Below are positions 35,190 through 43,699 of a stretch of DNA of 64,000 nucleotides, piece after piece. The translations under genes and the position numbers were made by a program. Location of the stretch: contig NZ_JBHFNP010000343.1 of assembly GCF_041929235.1 (NCBI RefSeq), forward strand, positions 46,556 through 110,555, in the 5' to 3' direction. Numbering within the stretch: the stretch's first letter is position 1; every line of letters starts with the position of its first letter. The DNA comes from Microseira sp041929235 (GTDB lineage Bacteria > Cyanobacteriota > Cyanobacteriia > Cyanobacteriales > Aerosakkonemataceae). The notes under the pieces are model-generated. The model did not search any database, had not been told where the DNA came from, and saw nothing but the letters and a program-made list of their open reading frames with translations.

Positions 35190-35672
35190 ATGACCATCAC
35201 GATCGCTCTCAATTTAGACCACCTGAACAATTTGGATCTGTCGCCTGCGGTGACGGTAGTGGAAAAACTGCTTAAGGAGGGTGCGATCGCATCTTCCGAA
35301 CAGCAACTGCGCTTTGATGTTGACTATCCCCGCGAACCCCAAGATCCGCGAGAACTCTCAGAAATTCCAGAAGTGCGCCTGTGGTTTATTCGTCTCGATG
35401 CCAAATATCCTTGGTTGCCATTTTTACTCGATTGGAAAGCGGGGGAACTCCCCCGCTATGCTGCTATGCTAGTACCCCATCAATTCAGTAGAAAAGAAGG
35501 CATCCAGTACAACCCAGAAGCGTTAGAAATTTTCGTGATGCAAAAGCTTTTTGTATTAATGAACTGGATGCAACAGCAGGGAATTGAAAGCAAATCTCGC
35601 CTCAAGGCGATGGCGCAGATGCTGGGTTACGAATTCGACGATGTTTTATTTGAGTTGATTGGTAAAGGGTAA
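35190..35672 (+). CDS. CRR6-family NdhI maturation factor
   Basis: 160-residue soluble protein of the CRR6 (DUF1817) family, needed in plants for assembling the NdhI subcomplex of photosynthetic NDH-1; cyanobacteria keep homologues. Recognised by MTITIALNLDHLNNLDLSP and by EVRLWFIRLDAKYPWLPFLLDWKAGELPRYAAMLVPHQFSRKEGIQYNPEAL. Length normal. No tight link to neighbours; the inhibitor gene ends 30 bp upstream. It is a housekeeping gene and marks the end of the accessory cassette. Heptameric repeats follow its stop (35676-35712 and 35740-35775). Confidence 0.88.
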   Translation: MTITIALNLDHLNNLDLSPAVTVVEKLLKEGAIASSEQQLRFDVDYPREPQDPRELSEIPEVRLWFIRLDAKYPWLPFLLDWKAGELPRYAAMLVPHQFSRKEGIQYNPEALEIFVMQKLFVLMNWMQQQGIESKSRLKAMAQMLGYEFDDVLFELIGKG

Positions 35673-35675
35673 TTT

Positions 35676-35775
35676 TAGATTTCAGATTTTAGATTTTAGA
35701 TTTCAGATTTTATGGAATTAAAGTCTGAAATCTGCTGTTTACCAATTACCAATTACCAATTACCAATTACCAATT
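35676..35775. repeat. Heptameric repeats, two blocks
   Basis: TTTTAGA/TTTCAGA units at 35676-35712 and ACCAATT units at 35740-35775, between crr6 and the convergent 35777 gene. Confidence 0.85.
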
Positions 35776-35776
35776 A

Positions 35777-36400
35777 TCAACAAATCCTCTCTAAGATTTC
35801 TTCTCCCAGGGATGACTTGCCGAAACGCGCCCAGCGTCCCTGTGCTTTGTACCCTTGAATTTCGTAAGCGAGAGCGAACAGATTACCCCCTCCCCAGCAG
35901 ACAATCAACCAATCGTTGGTACGCAAACCAACGCCTTGATATTCTATTCCCATCGACCAAGTAAGTTGATATGTTTCGTCTAACTGAATAATTTTCAGTT
36001 CACCCTGGTAATTTCCACTTTTTAAACTTGTGCCATTGATTTTGTAAGTCCCCTCAAGTTGCCCAGGGGTTCCGTTGACCGCTGTTTCTGAGTCAATCAC
36101 ACCTTGATTCGAGGGACTAATCCACTTGCCGTCGAGAGTACCGTCAGGGTTGATTTTATAAAGGGTAATGCCGTAGTTATTATCAAAGGCGCAACCAGCG
36201 AAAATATAACCATCCTCAACAAATGCCAGACCACAGTAATCACCGATAGTGGTCAACCAAGACATGGTATAAATTTTGCCCATGGGATGGATTTGCACCG
36301 TACCTGAGTAGGGTGTTCCAGTGGTGCTTTTTGCTGATGCGATCGTCCAGGTTCCTTCTGGGCTAGTTTTCACTTGGGAAATGTTTGCTTGTGCGAGCAT
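35777..36400 (-). CDS. Hypothetical protein with duplicated beta-rich domain
   Basis: 207 residues with an internal duplication: residues about 31-93 (YSGTVQIHPMGKIYTMSWLT ... GITLYKINPDGTLDGKW) align with about 129-192 (YQGELKIIQLDETYQLTWSM ... FALAYEIQGYKAQGRW). Each half ends in GxW. No signal peptide or enzyme motif. Its ATG starts one base after the gmhB-like stop codon (TGA-A-ATG), so the two are translationally coupled. Probably a small ligand-binding or calycin-like barrel; unproven. Confidence 0.75.
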   Translation of the reverse strand: MLAQANISQVKTSPEGTWTIASAKSTTGTPYSGTVQIHPMGKIYTMSWLTTIGDYCGLAFVEDGYIFAGCAFDNNYGITLYKINPDGTLDGKWISPSNQGVIDSETAVNGTPGQLEGTYKINGTSLKSGNYQGELKIIQLDETYQLTWSMGIEYQGVGLRTNDWLIVCWGGGNLFALAYEIQGYKAQGRWARFGKSSLGEEILERIC

Positions 36401-36401
36401 T

Positions 36402-37019
36402 TCAATTGTTGTTTTGAGGTGGTTCTATTTCTAAGGTACCCATTTGCTGAAAAATCCAATCAACGGCGACGGCTAAATCTGGGGCAATATAATCGGGGCG
36501 GGTGTGGTGCTGATATGCGCCAGATAGTACGCTCGATCCATACCCGGTTTGGACTAAAATTCCCACACAACCTGCGTTGTGTGCCATATCCACATCGGTT
36601 GCTTTATCCCCGACGACGAAACTTTGGCGCAAGTCCAAGTCGTGTTCCCAAGCTGCTGCTACCAGCATCCCGGTGTTGGGTTTGCGCCAAGTACTCCAAC
36701 GGGTAAATTCTGGATCTGTTCCGCCTTCGGGTGGACTGAGATAGGGGCAGTAATACAGGGCGTCTAATTTAGCACCTGCTTCGGCGTGTAGCAGATCGCA
36801 CAAACGCCGATGCAGTGCTTGTACGTGGTTATCTCCGTAGTAACCCCGCGCCGGTCCCGATTGGTTAGAAACCAGACAGCAAAATATTTGTTGGTCATTT
36901 AACTTTCGCACGGCTTTGGCGACACCTGGTATCAGATGCAAGTCTTCAACCTGGTGAATGTAACCTGCTTCGATATTGAGGACGCCATCGCGGTCTAGGA
37001 ATACAGCTGGTTTGGTCAT
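36402..37019 (-). CDS. gmhB: HAD phosphatase, D-glycero-manno-heptose 1,7-bisphosphate 7-phosphatase-like
   Basis: HAD-superfamily phosphatase of the GmhB/histidinol-phosphatase group. Catalytic FLDRDGVLN (7-15), motif II SNQSGPARGYY, Lys in WRKPNTGML, motif IV VVGDKATDVDMAHNAG. The zinc loop is incomplete: YYCPYLSPPEGG lacks the usual CxH...CxC pattern. 205 residues, normal length. In cyanobacteria the true substrate may be another sugar phosphate. First gene of a two-gene operon with 35777. Confidence 0.88.
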   Translation of the reverse strand: MTKPAVFLDRDGVLNIEAGYIHQVEDLHLIPGVAKAVRKLNDQQIFCCLVSNQSGPARGYYGDNHVQALHRRLCDLLHAEAGAKLDALYYCPYLSPPEGGTDPEFTRWSTWRKPNTGMLVAAAWEHDLDLRQSFVVGDKATDVDMAHNAGCVGILVQTGYGSSVLSGAYQHHTRPDYIAPDLAVAVDWIFQQMGTLEIEPPQNNN

Positions 37020-37020
37020 T

Positions 37021-37053
37021 GGTAATTGGTAATTGGTAATTGGTAATTGGTGA
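37021..37053. repeat. Heptameric repeat (GGTAATT)n
   Basis: About four and a half units directly upstream of the gmhB-like start codon. Confidence 0.85.
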
Positions 37054-37135
37054 TTTTTTTCAAGGTAATTATGGTGATTTTTTCAGTATAATGATTTACG
37101 CCAAAATTTAAGCGCAGCGCGCAGGCAATTTTTCC

Positions 37136-37447
37136 TCAATCGTAGACAGCGAGAGCTTTTGAGCCGTTGTCATCAATTGTCCCCGGTGCCGATCGCAGGC
37201 GGAAAACTTTCCCTCGTGCCAGGTGAGCTAATTTCAATTCTTGTATGAACCAACCTCCAAAGCGCCATGGGACAAGCACCCGAACCGCTAATAAATTCGC
37301 CCTTTTTCTCTCTTGAACTCCTTTGATTTGGAGCCATGCCGATCCCAGAATGGAACTTGCGACACGAGACGTGAGCTTTGGTTGGCTTACCGCTTTTTGT
37401 CCCCCGGCGCTGGCTCTTGCCATAGAGCTGCGAGCAATATTTCTCAT
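37136..37447 (-). CDS. Possible small basic protein
   Basis: 103 residues, rich in Arg/Lys, reading RASAGGQKAVSQPKLTSRVASSILGSAWLQIKGVQERKRANLLAVRVLVPWRFGGWFIQ. Codon choice looks coding-like, but there is no ribosome site and the 5' end lies in repeat-like sequence (ACTACACAAAAGGC). A competing minus-strand frame covers 37173-37514. I do not recognise it; it could be a gene remnant. Confidence 0.35.
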   Translation of the reverse strand: MRNIARSSMARASAGGQKAVSQPKLTSRVASSILGSAWLQIKGVQERKRANLLAVRVLVPWRFGGWFIQELKLAHLARGKVFRLRSAPGTIDDNGSKALAVYD

Positions 37448-37546
37448 CTAAAAAACTACACAAAAGGCGGGCGCGAAAGTTCTCAAAGTTTGTCAAACCA
37501 TAATCTTGACGCATAATTAGTTTAGCTTTATTGTTTGTTTAATTAC

Positions 37547-37574
37547 CAGGGTTAAATCAGTTAATTTAACCCTG
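37547..37574. terminator. CAGGGTTAAAT hairpin
   Basis: Perfect 11-bp arms CAGGGTTAAAT / ATTTAACCCTG with a 6-base loop. AT-rich stem in the 37.5-37.9 kb gap. Confidence 0.45.
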
Positions 37575-37666
37575 ATTATTGACATTTTTTAGATTAATTC
37601 TTCCCTTGATTACGGCGACTTTATGATTTTTAGTTAATCTGCAATTGCGGGAACCAGTCTTTAGCC

Positions 37667-37694
37667 GGAAGTTGCCCCCTGCGGGGCAACTTCC
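37667..37694. terminator. GGAAGTTGCCCC hairpin
   Basis: Perfect 12-bp GC-rich arms GGAAGTTGCCCC / GGGGCAACTTCC with a CTGC loop, then GCTTAAAAAG. No gene ends close by on the + strand, so its role is unclear. Confidence 0.5.
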
Positions 37695-37899
37695 GCTTAA
37701 AAAGCCCAATCATTCACTTTGACGCTTCTGCCACTGTCTATGTGACAGTTGAGGGTGCGGAATGTGGGATTAATTTCCGGGCGGGATGCGGGATTATAAC
37801 CCATTGGTATCGGCAATCAAATATAAGCCTAAAGATAGGGTATTTTTCCCGGCATATCGGACTAGGCTGATGTTTAGTCACTTGATTGAGGAAAGAATC

Positions 37900-38097
37900 A
37901 TGCCTAGCGGACATGCCAGTCATAAAGGAACTTCAGCCAAACCGAATACCAACACTAACGGTAGCATTGATATGGCTGATGACCTCGATCAAAGCCCGGA
38001 GGAAATTCTTGGTGAAGGAGTTGATGCGAGAAGAGCCAGAGAAGAAAGCTTGAAAAATCCTGCTGCAACTCAAAGACCAAATCAACCAAGTAAATAG
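37900..38097 (+). CDS. Small acidic hypothetical protein
   Basis: 65 residues from ATG 37900, chosen because AGGAAAG precedes it; the frame is open further upstream to 37786 without a site. Sequence MPSGHASHKGTSAKPNTNTNGSIDMADDLDQSPEEILGEGVDARRAREESLKNPAATQ is polar and probably disordered. Such short, Asp/Glu-rich proteins are common in cyanobacteria, often stress-induced; no specific function can be assigned. Confidence 0.55.
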   Translation: MPSGHASHKGTSAKPNTNTNGSIDMADDLDQSPEEILGEGVDARRAREESLKNPAATQRPNQPSK

Positions 38098-38237
38098 GTA
38101 ATGGGTAATTGGTCATTGGTACTTGGACTAATGATGACGAAGGGCGGGTTTATTTAGACTGTCTGTTGCCAAAATATTTGGTCAAACCCGCCCCTAGAAG
38201 ACTGACTAATGACTGATGAGAAAAACCGATAGAAACT

Positions 38238-39056
38238 ATGGCTGAAACCGTACTAATTACAGGTGCTTCCCAAGGCATTGGTAGAGAAACATCGCTGCTA
38301 TTTGCCCGGAAAGGATACAATCTTGTGCTGGCGGCGCGCCAGCCTGAGCGATTGGAAGCTTTGGCGCAAGAAATCCGAGGAATGGGAATGGATGCGATCG
38401 CTATCCCCACCGATGTCCGAGATCCCGACCAAGTAAGCGCACTCGCTCAATTCGCGCTCGCACATTATGGCGCCATCGACGTGCTAATTAACAATGCGGG
38501 CATTTATATGTTAGGCCCAGTCGATAAATTTTCTCTAGACGACTGGCACGCAGTTATTGACACAAATGTTTGGGGCTATATTCACACAATTTATGCCATT
38601 TTGCCTCATTTTTTAGAGCGGGGAAAGGGAACAATTGTGAATGTAGGTTCGATTGGCGGTAAGGTTCCCATTCCTTATCAAACGCCATACACGGCTAGTA
38701 AATATGCCGTAACTGGCTTAACGGAAGCACTGCACGCGGAATTAGAACCCAAAGGAATTCGAGTTGGCGGCATTCACCCGAATTTCATTAAAACCGATTT
38801 AATGGAGCGGGCAATTTTTAGAGGGAAAGATGAGCAAGATGCTCAACAGCGTCACGATTTTGTCGCCAATGCGGTCACTAGTCCGCTATTAGAAACTCCC
38901 GCACAGGTAGCAAATGCAATTTGGGATGCAGTTAAACATCACAAATCTGACGTGCTGGTAGGTTCTGCAACAATCTCCAAGACAGCTTATAACTTTTTCC
39001 CCGGTTTAATGCAGTGGGTATTCCGGCGCACTTTCGCCATGCGAGATAGCAGTTAG
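38238..39056 (+). CDS. Short-chain dehydrogenase/reductase
   Basis: 272-residue classical SDR, NAD(P)-dependent oxidoreductase of unknown substrate. Cofactor motif TGASQGIG (7-14), NNAG, and catalytic Ser-Tyr-Lys in VGSIGGKVPIPYQTPYTASKYA. C-terminal part YNFFPGLMQWVFRR is hydrophobic and may touch membrane. The upstream gap carries an AAACCCGCC-type repeat. Different subgroup from the two paralogous SDRs at 40070 and 55091. Confidence 0.9.
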   Translation: MAETVLITGASQGIGRETSLLFARKGYNLVLAARQPERLEALAQEIRGMGMDAIAIPTDVRDPDQVSALAQFALAHYGAIDVLINNAGIYMLGPVDKFSLDDWHAVIDTNVWGYIHTIYAILPHFLERGKGTIVNVGSIGGKVPIPYQTPYTASKYAVTGLTEALHAELEPKGIRVGGIHPNFIKTDLMERAIFRGKDEQDAQQRHDFVANAVTSPLLETPAQVANAIWDAVKHHKSDVLVGSATISKTAYNFFPGLMQWVFRRTFAMRDSS

Positions 39057-39080
39057 GCTGGCATCTTGGAGCGATAAACT

Positions 39081-39212
39081 TTGGCGGGCAATACGTCCCA
39101 CCCCACAAGAAAAATTAATAATTACTCTCTTGTGGGAGGGGCAACTTTGGCGGGCAAGATGCCCACCCCACAAGAAAAATTAATAACTAATCTCTTGTGG
39201 GATGGGCGTCTC
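39081..39212. repeat. 66-bp tandem repeat with CCCACCCCACAAGA hairpins
   Basis: Two tandem 66-bp units starting at TTGGCGGGCA (39081 and 39147). Each pairs CCACCCCACAAGA with TCTTGTGGGAGGGG or TCTTGTGGGATGGG. The same hairpin core forms the middle of the 14242-14387 element. Confidence 0.8.
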
Positions 39213-39255
39213 GCCCGTCCTACACATTTGAGGTGCAAGATCTCAATAGGGAAAC

Positions 39256-39450
39256 TTACGCGGCGGTTTCTTGAGAGTCTTCTTGGTTCAATTGCTCGTC
39301 AATCTTGGTAAGAGCGGCATTGATACCAGCTAGTTTAGTTTCCAAATCGTCGCGCATCCATTGCAGGAACTTACGCTTGCGCTCTAGGCGGCTTCTGCGC
39401 GACATGGGTTCACCATCGTAGCAACTACTACCCCAGAAGAAAGGAAACAT
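39256..39450 (-). CDS. Small hypothetical protein, coiled-coil
   Basis: 64 residues. After a short N-terminus, MSRRSRLERKRKFLQWMRDDLETKLAGINAALTKIDEQLNQED forms a basic then acidic amphipathic helix, likely a dimeric coiled coil. AAGG lies upstream of ATG 39450; the internal ATG at the MSRRSR position is an alternative. Looks like a conserved small cyanobacterial protein; function unknown. Confidence 0.6.
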   Translation of the reverse strand: MFPFFWGSSCYDGEPMSRRSRLERKRKFLQWMRDDLETKLAGINAALTKIDEQLNQEDSQETAA

Positions 39451-39544
39451 AGTTTTAACCTTGCTTGAAAAATCAACCTATTTAGATTTTGACTAATTTA
39501 AAGTCGAGCGTGCTGTAAATTGATGGGGGGAAAACCGACCAAAT

Positions 39545-39751
39545 TTAGCTAGCTGGTGCGAGCGATCGCACGGTCAGAATTTCATCCGCACCCAAGGCAG
39601 AAACGGCAGAGATTGGCACGGCAACTACTGCAATCGACTCACCCACGGTGTTATATACCTCCAGGAAGCACCCATCTTCCCCACCAGCGGGATGAGGAAC
39701 GAAATCAACTAAAGTCGCAATATCACCGGCGCTCAGGCGATGCTCAGGCAA
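39545..39751 (-). CDS. DUF4926 domain protein, 5' end displaced by a MITE
   Basis: The frame encodes LPEHRLSAGDIATLVDFVPHP ... GCFLEVYNTVGESIAVVAVPISAVSAL, a small beta-barrel of the DUF4926 family. Homology continues upstream of the TTG at 39751 as LDLYQEVALTRN (to about 39786), but then the sequence enters the 120-bp element at 39793-39912 without an in-frame ATG. The normal start is probably lost or replaced by TTG. DUF4926 proteins often sit beside small toxin-like partners; none is left here. Confidence 0.65.
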   Translation of the reverse strand: MPEHRLSAGDIATLVDFVPHPAGGEDGCFLEVYNTVGESIAVVAVPISAVSALGADEILTVRSLAPAS

Positions 39752-39792
39752 ATTGCGAGTTAAAGCAACCTCTTGATATAAATCAAGTTTGA

Positions 39793-39912
39793 CTCACATC
39801 TTGCATCAGGGCTAACACCTTAGTTTCTAGCAAATAGCTAAACTTGAAAGCCTAGATTTTTGCTCAAGAAACAAGGGTTTCCAGGCAGGTTGACAATGGT
39901 GGCAGATATGAG
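39793..39912. mobile_element. 120-bp MITE, copy 2 (inverted), with TTGA target duplication
   Basis: Complement of the 18414-18533 element over its whole length with scattered changes. Flanked by TTGA on both sides. It separates the DUF4926 frame from whatever lay upstream. Confidence 0.85.
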
Positions 39913-40069
39913 TTGATAAATATTTGTTCAATCCTAGTATTTATCCTGACAAACCGATTTAGCCACATACCCTCCCAGGGTTAGATGTTACCTCTATTCC
40001 TTTGATAGACGTTTGGCAAAACTCGGTTCGTTACCTTGCAAAGGTAAAAGTATAGGCGAAGGAATCATT

Positions 40070-41074
40070 ATGCAACTCAAACCAATCAACGAACAAGTTG
40101 TTGTACTTGTGGGTGCTTCCAGCGGTATTGGGCGCGAAACTGCGCTGAAATTTGCCAAACGTGGAGCAAAAGTCGTCGTGGCGGCGCGGAGTCAGGCGGG
40201 GTTAGATTCGCTAGTACGTGAAATTAAAAGCTTTGAAGGCGATGCGGTAGCTATTGCTGCCGATGTTTCTGATTTTAAGCAAGTTCAAGCGATCGCAAAC
40301 AAAGCCATCGATGTATACAAACGCATCGACACTTGGGTACACCTCGCTGCCGTGTCGCTATACGCTACTTTTGAAGACACAACTCCAGAAGAATTCAAGC
40401 GCGTTATCGATGTCAATTTGATGGGACAAGTTCACGGCGCAATGGCGGCATTACCCCACCTCAAACGCGAAGGACGGGGGGCGTTAATTCACATTTCCTC
40501 AGTCGAAGCTAAGCGCGGGTTTCCGCTGCAAAGCGCCTACGCTGCATCAAAACACGGCATCAATGGTTTTGTAGAAGCTTTGCGCGTCGAATTAATGCAC
40601 GAAAAAGCACCCATCAGCGTGACAGAAATTATGCCTGCTTCTATCAACACGCCGCTATTTAGCAAAGCGCGTACCAAAATCGGCGTTATGCCTCAAGGCG
40701 CACCCCCAATTTACGAACCGAGTATCGTCGCCGATGCTATTTTGTATGCTGCCGAACATCCTACCCGCGATATTGTAGTTGGGGATGCGGGTAAAATCAT
40801 CGTTACGGCGCAAAAAATTGCACCCCAATTGCTGGATTCTTTTTTTGCGATTAGCGGTTTTGAAGCGCAGAAAACAAAAGAACCAAAATCAGAAGATGCG
40901 CCCGATAATTTATACCAACCTATCTCAGGTTACGACACCGTGTCAGGAGAATTTCGCTTACGCACCCAACCGAGTTATTCCGATTGGTTGGATCAGAATC
41001 CGCAATTGAAATGGGGTGCATTAGCGGGGTTGGCTTTGGGTGCGATCGCTTTATTCGGAATGCCCAAAAGCTAA
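40070..41074 (+). CDS. SDR family oxidoreductase with C-terminal membrane segment
   Basis: 334 residues from ATG 40070 (GAAGGA before it). Cofactor motif GASSGIGRET, VNLMGQ, catalytic SSVEAKRGFPLQSAYAASKHG. The core is followed by a conserved tail EPKSEDAPDNLYQPISGYD and a last hydrophobic stretch WGALAGLALGAIALFG likely to anchor it in the membrane. Paralogue at 55091-56035 shares core and tail but lacks the anchor. Substrate unknown. Confidence 0.9.
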   Translation: MQLKPINEQVVVLVGASSGIGRETALKFAKRGAKVVVAARSQAGLDSLVREIKSFEGDAVAIAADVSDFKQVQAIANKAIDVYKRIDTWVHLAAVSLYATFEDTTPEEFKRVIDVNLMGQVHGAMAALPHLKREGRGALIHISSVEAKRGFPLQSAYAASKHGINGFVEALRVELMHEKAPISVTEIMPASINTPLFSKARTKIGVMPQGAPPIYEPSIVADAILYAAEHPTRDIVVGDAGKIIVTAQKIAPQLLDSFFAISGFEAQKTKEPKSEDAPDNLYQPISGYDTVSGEFRLRTQPSYSDWLDQNPQLKWGALAGLALGAIALFGMPKS

Positions 41075-41167
41075 CTTTAATTAACCAGCGTCACTCGTTC
41101 CAAGGCAAGCTCCTTGGAACGCCATCCTGGAGGATCTGCCTCCGTTACCTGGAAACAAGGGAATAAT

Positions 41168-42809
41168 ATGCCAAAAAGCCAGCGTTCAACTCAGGAACAA
41201 ATCCATAAAATTGCTCGGACTAAATTCGGTTATGAATTCCTAAGATCCGGACAAGAAGCCGCTATAAACGCCATACTAGATGGTAAAGATACTCTAGCAG
41301 TAATGCCAACGGGTTCGGGAAAATCTGCTATTTATCAAATTGCTGGAAATTTGCTCGGCGGCACGACTATTGTTATCTCACCTTTGCTAGCTTTACAACA
41401 AGACCAGGTAGAATCAATTCAAAACCGCGATGCAGGTGGAGCGGCTGTAATTAATTCTACCATAACAACTGCCGAAAGGGAAGAAGCATTTGAAAATTTA
41501 GAAGCAGAAGAAATCGAGTTTTTATTTCTAGCGCCGGAACAATTTAATAATCCAGAAACCCTGGAACGCTTGCAAAATTCTCACATTTCGCTATTTGTAA
41601 TAGATGAAGCGCATTGCATCAGCGAGTGGGGTCACGATTTTCGACCCGATTATCTCAGATTGGGTGGGGTAATTGAAGCGTTAGGTCATCCCAGAATCTT
41701 GGCGCTAACAGCGACTGCTGCACCGCCGGTGCGAAAAGAAATTATCGAACGTTTGGCAATGCGCGACGCTGAAGTTATTGTAAAGGGATTCGACCGTCCT
41801 AATATTTGGTTGGGAGTGGAAAGATTTCAGGATGAAGCGGAAAAGCAACAAACTTTAATTGAGCGAGTGCTGCGCGTCCAAAAACCGGGGATTGTCTACG
41901 TCGCTACTAAAAATAAAGCGGAAGAAGTAGCAACTGCACTCTTGCATAAAGGCGTTAAGGCGATTTTTTATCACGCTGGTATGAAAGCAAAGGAACGGGA
42001 GGAAGCTTTTTGGGCGTTTATGAATGACGAGGCGGAGGTAATTGTTGCTACCACCGCTTTTGGCATGGGTGTAGATAAACCAAACGTGCGGTTTGTTTTT
42101 CACCACGATATCAGCGATTCGGTTGATTCTTATTATCAAGAAATCGGCCGGGCGGGACGAGATGGAGAACAAGCAAAAGCGCTGTTATTTTACTGGGAAA
42201 AAGACCTGAATATCCGCCGCTTTTTGGCGAGTTCGGGAAAAGTAGATGTTGAGCAGGTAGAACAAGTCGCAGCAACGATACAAGCACAAGATGAACCGAT
42301 TAACCTCAAAGATTTAAAAGAGCGAACCGAACTTTCACAGGCAAAACTAACAACCGTTATTAGTCGGTTAGAAGAAGTGGGAGTGGTAGAAACATTGCCG
42401 ACGGGTGAGGTAGTTTCCTGCGAGGAAAGTATCGAAATTGGCGATGCAGCAAAAGGCGATTAGGGCGCAAGAGAATTATCATAAATTTGTGCGATCGCGT
42501 TTAGAAATGATGCGCGGTTACGCCGAAGTCCGCGACTGTCGCCGCAAGTACTTGCTCAACTATTTTGGCGAAACTCTAGAACGTACCTGCAATTTATGCG
42601 ACAACTGTCAAGCGGGAATAATTGTACAAGATGATGGTAAAAAGAAACCCTTCCCTCTTAACAGTCACGTCGTGCATACATCCTGGGGTAAAGGAGAAGT
42701 CATGCGCTACGAAAACGATAAAATAGTTGTTTTGTTCGACAAAGTTGGGTATAAAACTTTGGGAGTCGAGTTGGTGCTATTACGGGCTTTACTCAAGCGC
42801 ATTGATTAG
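41168..42809 (+). pseudogene. recQ: RecQ-family DNA helicase with one frameshift
   Basis: 3'-5' DNA helicase for recombination repair. First frame (41168-42463): Walker A MPTGSGKSAIYQ, DEAH box VIDEAHCISEWGHDFRPDY, ALTATAAPP, and motifs V-VI VATTAFGMGVDKPNVRF / QEIGRAGRDGEQAK. The second frame resumes at about 42450 and gives RAQENYHKFVRSRLEMMRGYAEVRDCRRKYLLNYFG with zinc-binding CNLCDNC, then a short beta domain HTSWGKGEVMRYENDKIVVLFD. Removing one base in AAAAGG (42451-42456) joins the frames as AAKAIRAQENYHKF. Possibly two proteins, a pseudogene or a read error. Start at ATG 41168 after CAAGGGA. Confidence 0.85.
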
Positions 42810-42816
42810 ACCCGTA

Positions 42817-42830
42817 ATATCATGTCCGGT
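42817..42830. repeat. Solo AATATCATGTCCGG end
   Basis: Matches the ends of the 6063-6166 element; no partner end nearby. The complementary end at 50101-50115 is 7.3 kb away. Confidence 0.5.
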
Positions 42831-42925
42831 TGCATCGCTAGCGTCAGCAAAGGAAGGGTTTATATATTCTTGGCGTTGCTAGCAAATATCTCTCGTAAAA
42901 CCCGCCCCTACAACATCAAAAACTT

Positions 42926-42989
42926 CTTGGCGTTCTACCCTACGGGAAGCCGCTGCGCGTCTATGGCGTCTTGGCGGTTCATTTAAAAA
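42926..42989. repeat. 64-bp dispersed repeat, copy 1
   Basis: 63 of 64 bases match the complement of 44598-44661. Contains CTTGGCG twice and a CTACCCTACGGGAAG segment. The two inverted copies bracket a 1.6-kb stretch that includes the 43700 gene and the TspO-like gene. Confidence 0.85.
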
Positions 42990-43045
42990 CGGCGTCATGG
43001 CAGCGGATTTGGTATGACTTGGTGGAATACAGTAGTTGTCTATTA

Positions 43046-43212
43046 GACCTCTTCCACAAGTATCAAACCCGCCCGGAAATAAATTTCCGTTGCTCATATC
43101 TCAAGTCGGTTAAAACCGACTAAATGCAATGAAACCCGTCCGTTAAAACGGACGTTCGCTAAAAGCCCTAGTAATTTATTACCTGGCGGGTTTGATACTT
43201 TTGCCAGCGGTC
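43046..43212. mobile_element. 167-bp MITE related to the IS5-family element
   Basis: Imperfect 28-bp terminal repeats beginning GACC and containing a perfect 15-bp AGTATCAAACCCGCC / GGCGGGTTTGATACT. TTA on both sides is a possible 3-bp target duplication. Interior has GTCGGTTAAAACCGAC and CGTCCGTTAAAACGGACG hairpins. Ends resemble GACCTCTTGCAAAAGT next to the transposase remnant at 8314. Confidence 0.7.
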
Positions 43213-43227
43213 TTAACCCAAGCGCCC

Positions 43228-43413
43228 CTAAAATTGCTGGCGTTCATCCAAATAGCGGGACAAGGCACGATCGAGGCAGGGAAGCAGTACGCCGCGTTCG
43301 CTACCCAGAACGCTGTAGGATGGATGCACAGCAGCTAGATTAAGCTCACGCACCGGACGCGGTTCCACGTAACCCGTACTGATGCCAGCTTTTTTAGCGG
43401 CGAGAATTGCCAA
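43228..43413 (-). pseudogene. Unrecognised gene fragment
   Basis: About 61-65 residues, SDLAILAAKKAGISTGYVEPRPVRELNLAAVHPSYSVLGSERGVLLPCLDRALSRYLDERQQF, with natural composition and a proper stop, but no start: the frame meets TGA at 43424-43426. Looks like the 3' end of a longer gene whose 5' part is missing. I do not recognise the family. A + strand frame (43407-43607) overlaps its edge and is no better supported. Confidence 0.4.
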
Positions 43414-43699
43414 GTCAGACCGTCATCAACCACGAACAATGCAACGTATTCACGATTACAGGTTTACTTAACATAAAACAAATCCTTTTGGTAGAAGGCA
43501 AACCCATTCTTCAGTTAGACGGTGAGCCGAATAATAACAGTTACTTTTTTAGTAAAGACACCGCTGGGAGTTTGTACGCGGTAGATTCTTTTGAATCGCC
43601 AAGCTAGAGCCATGTCCTCGCAAGTGTCAACACTGCCTTTGTTTTCTGCGAGTACAAACTCCCAGTTTATTTCTAACATTCATAGGAGGATGATAAATT

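Noticed and set aside
37173..37514. 113-residue minus-strand ORF
   Set aside because: Overlaps the more coding-like 37136-37447 frame; composition is erratic (many Cys, Ser, Arg) and no start site is visible.
42451..42463. Programmed frameshift in recQ
   Set aside because: The needed shift is +1 and AAAAGGC has no known slippery or stimulatory layout; simple mutation or error is more likely.
43407..43607. 66-residue + strand ORF after the gene fragment
   Set aside because: TTG start without a site, partly overlapping the opposite-strand fragment; may be noise.
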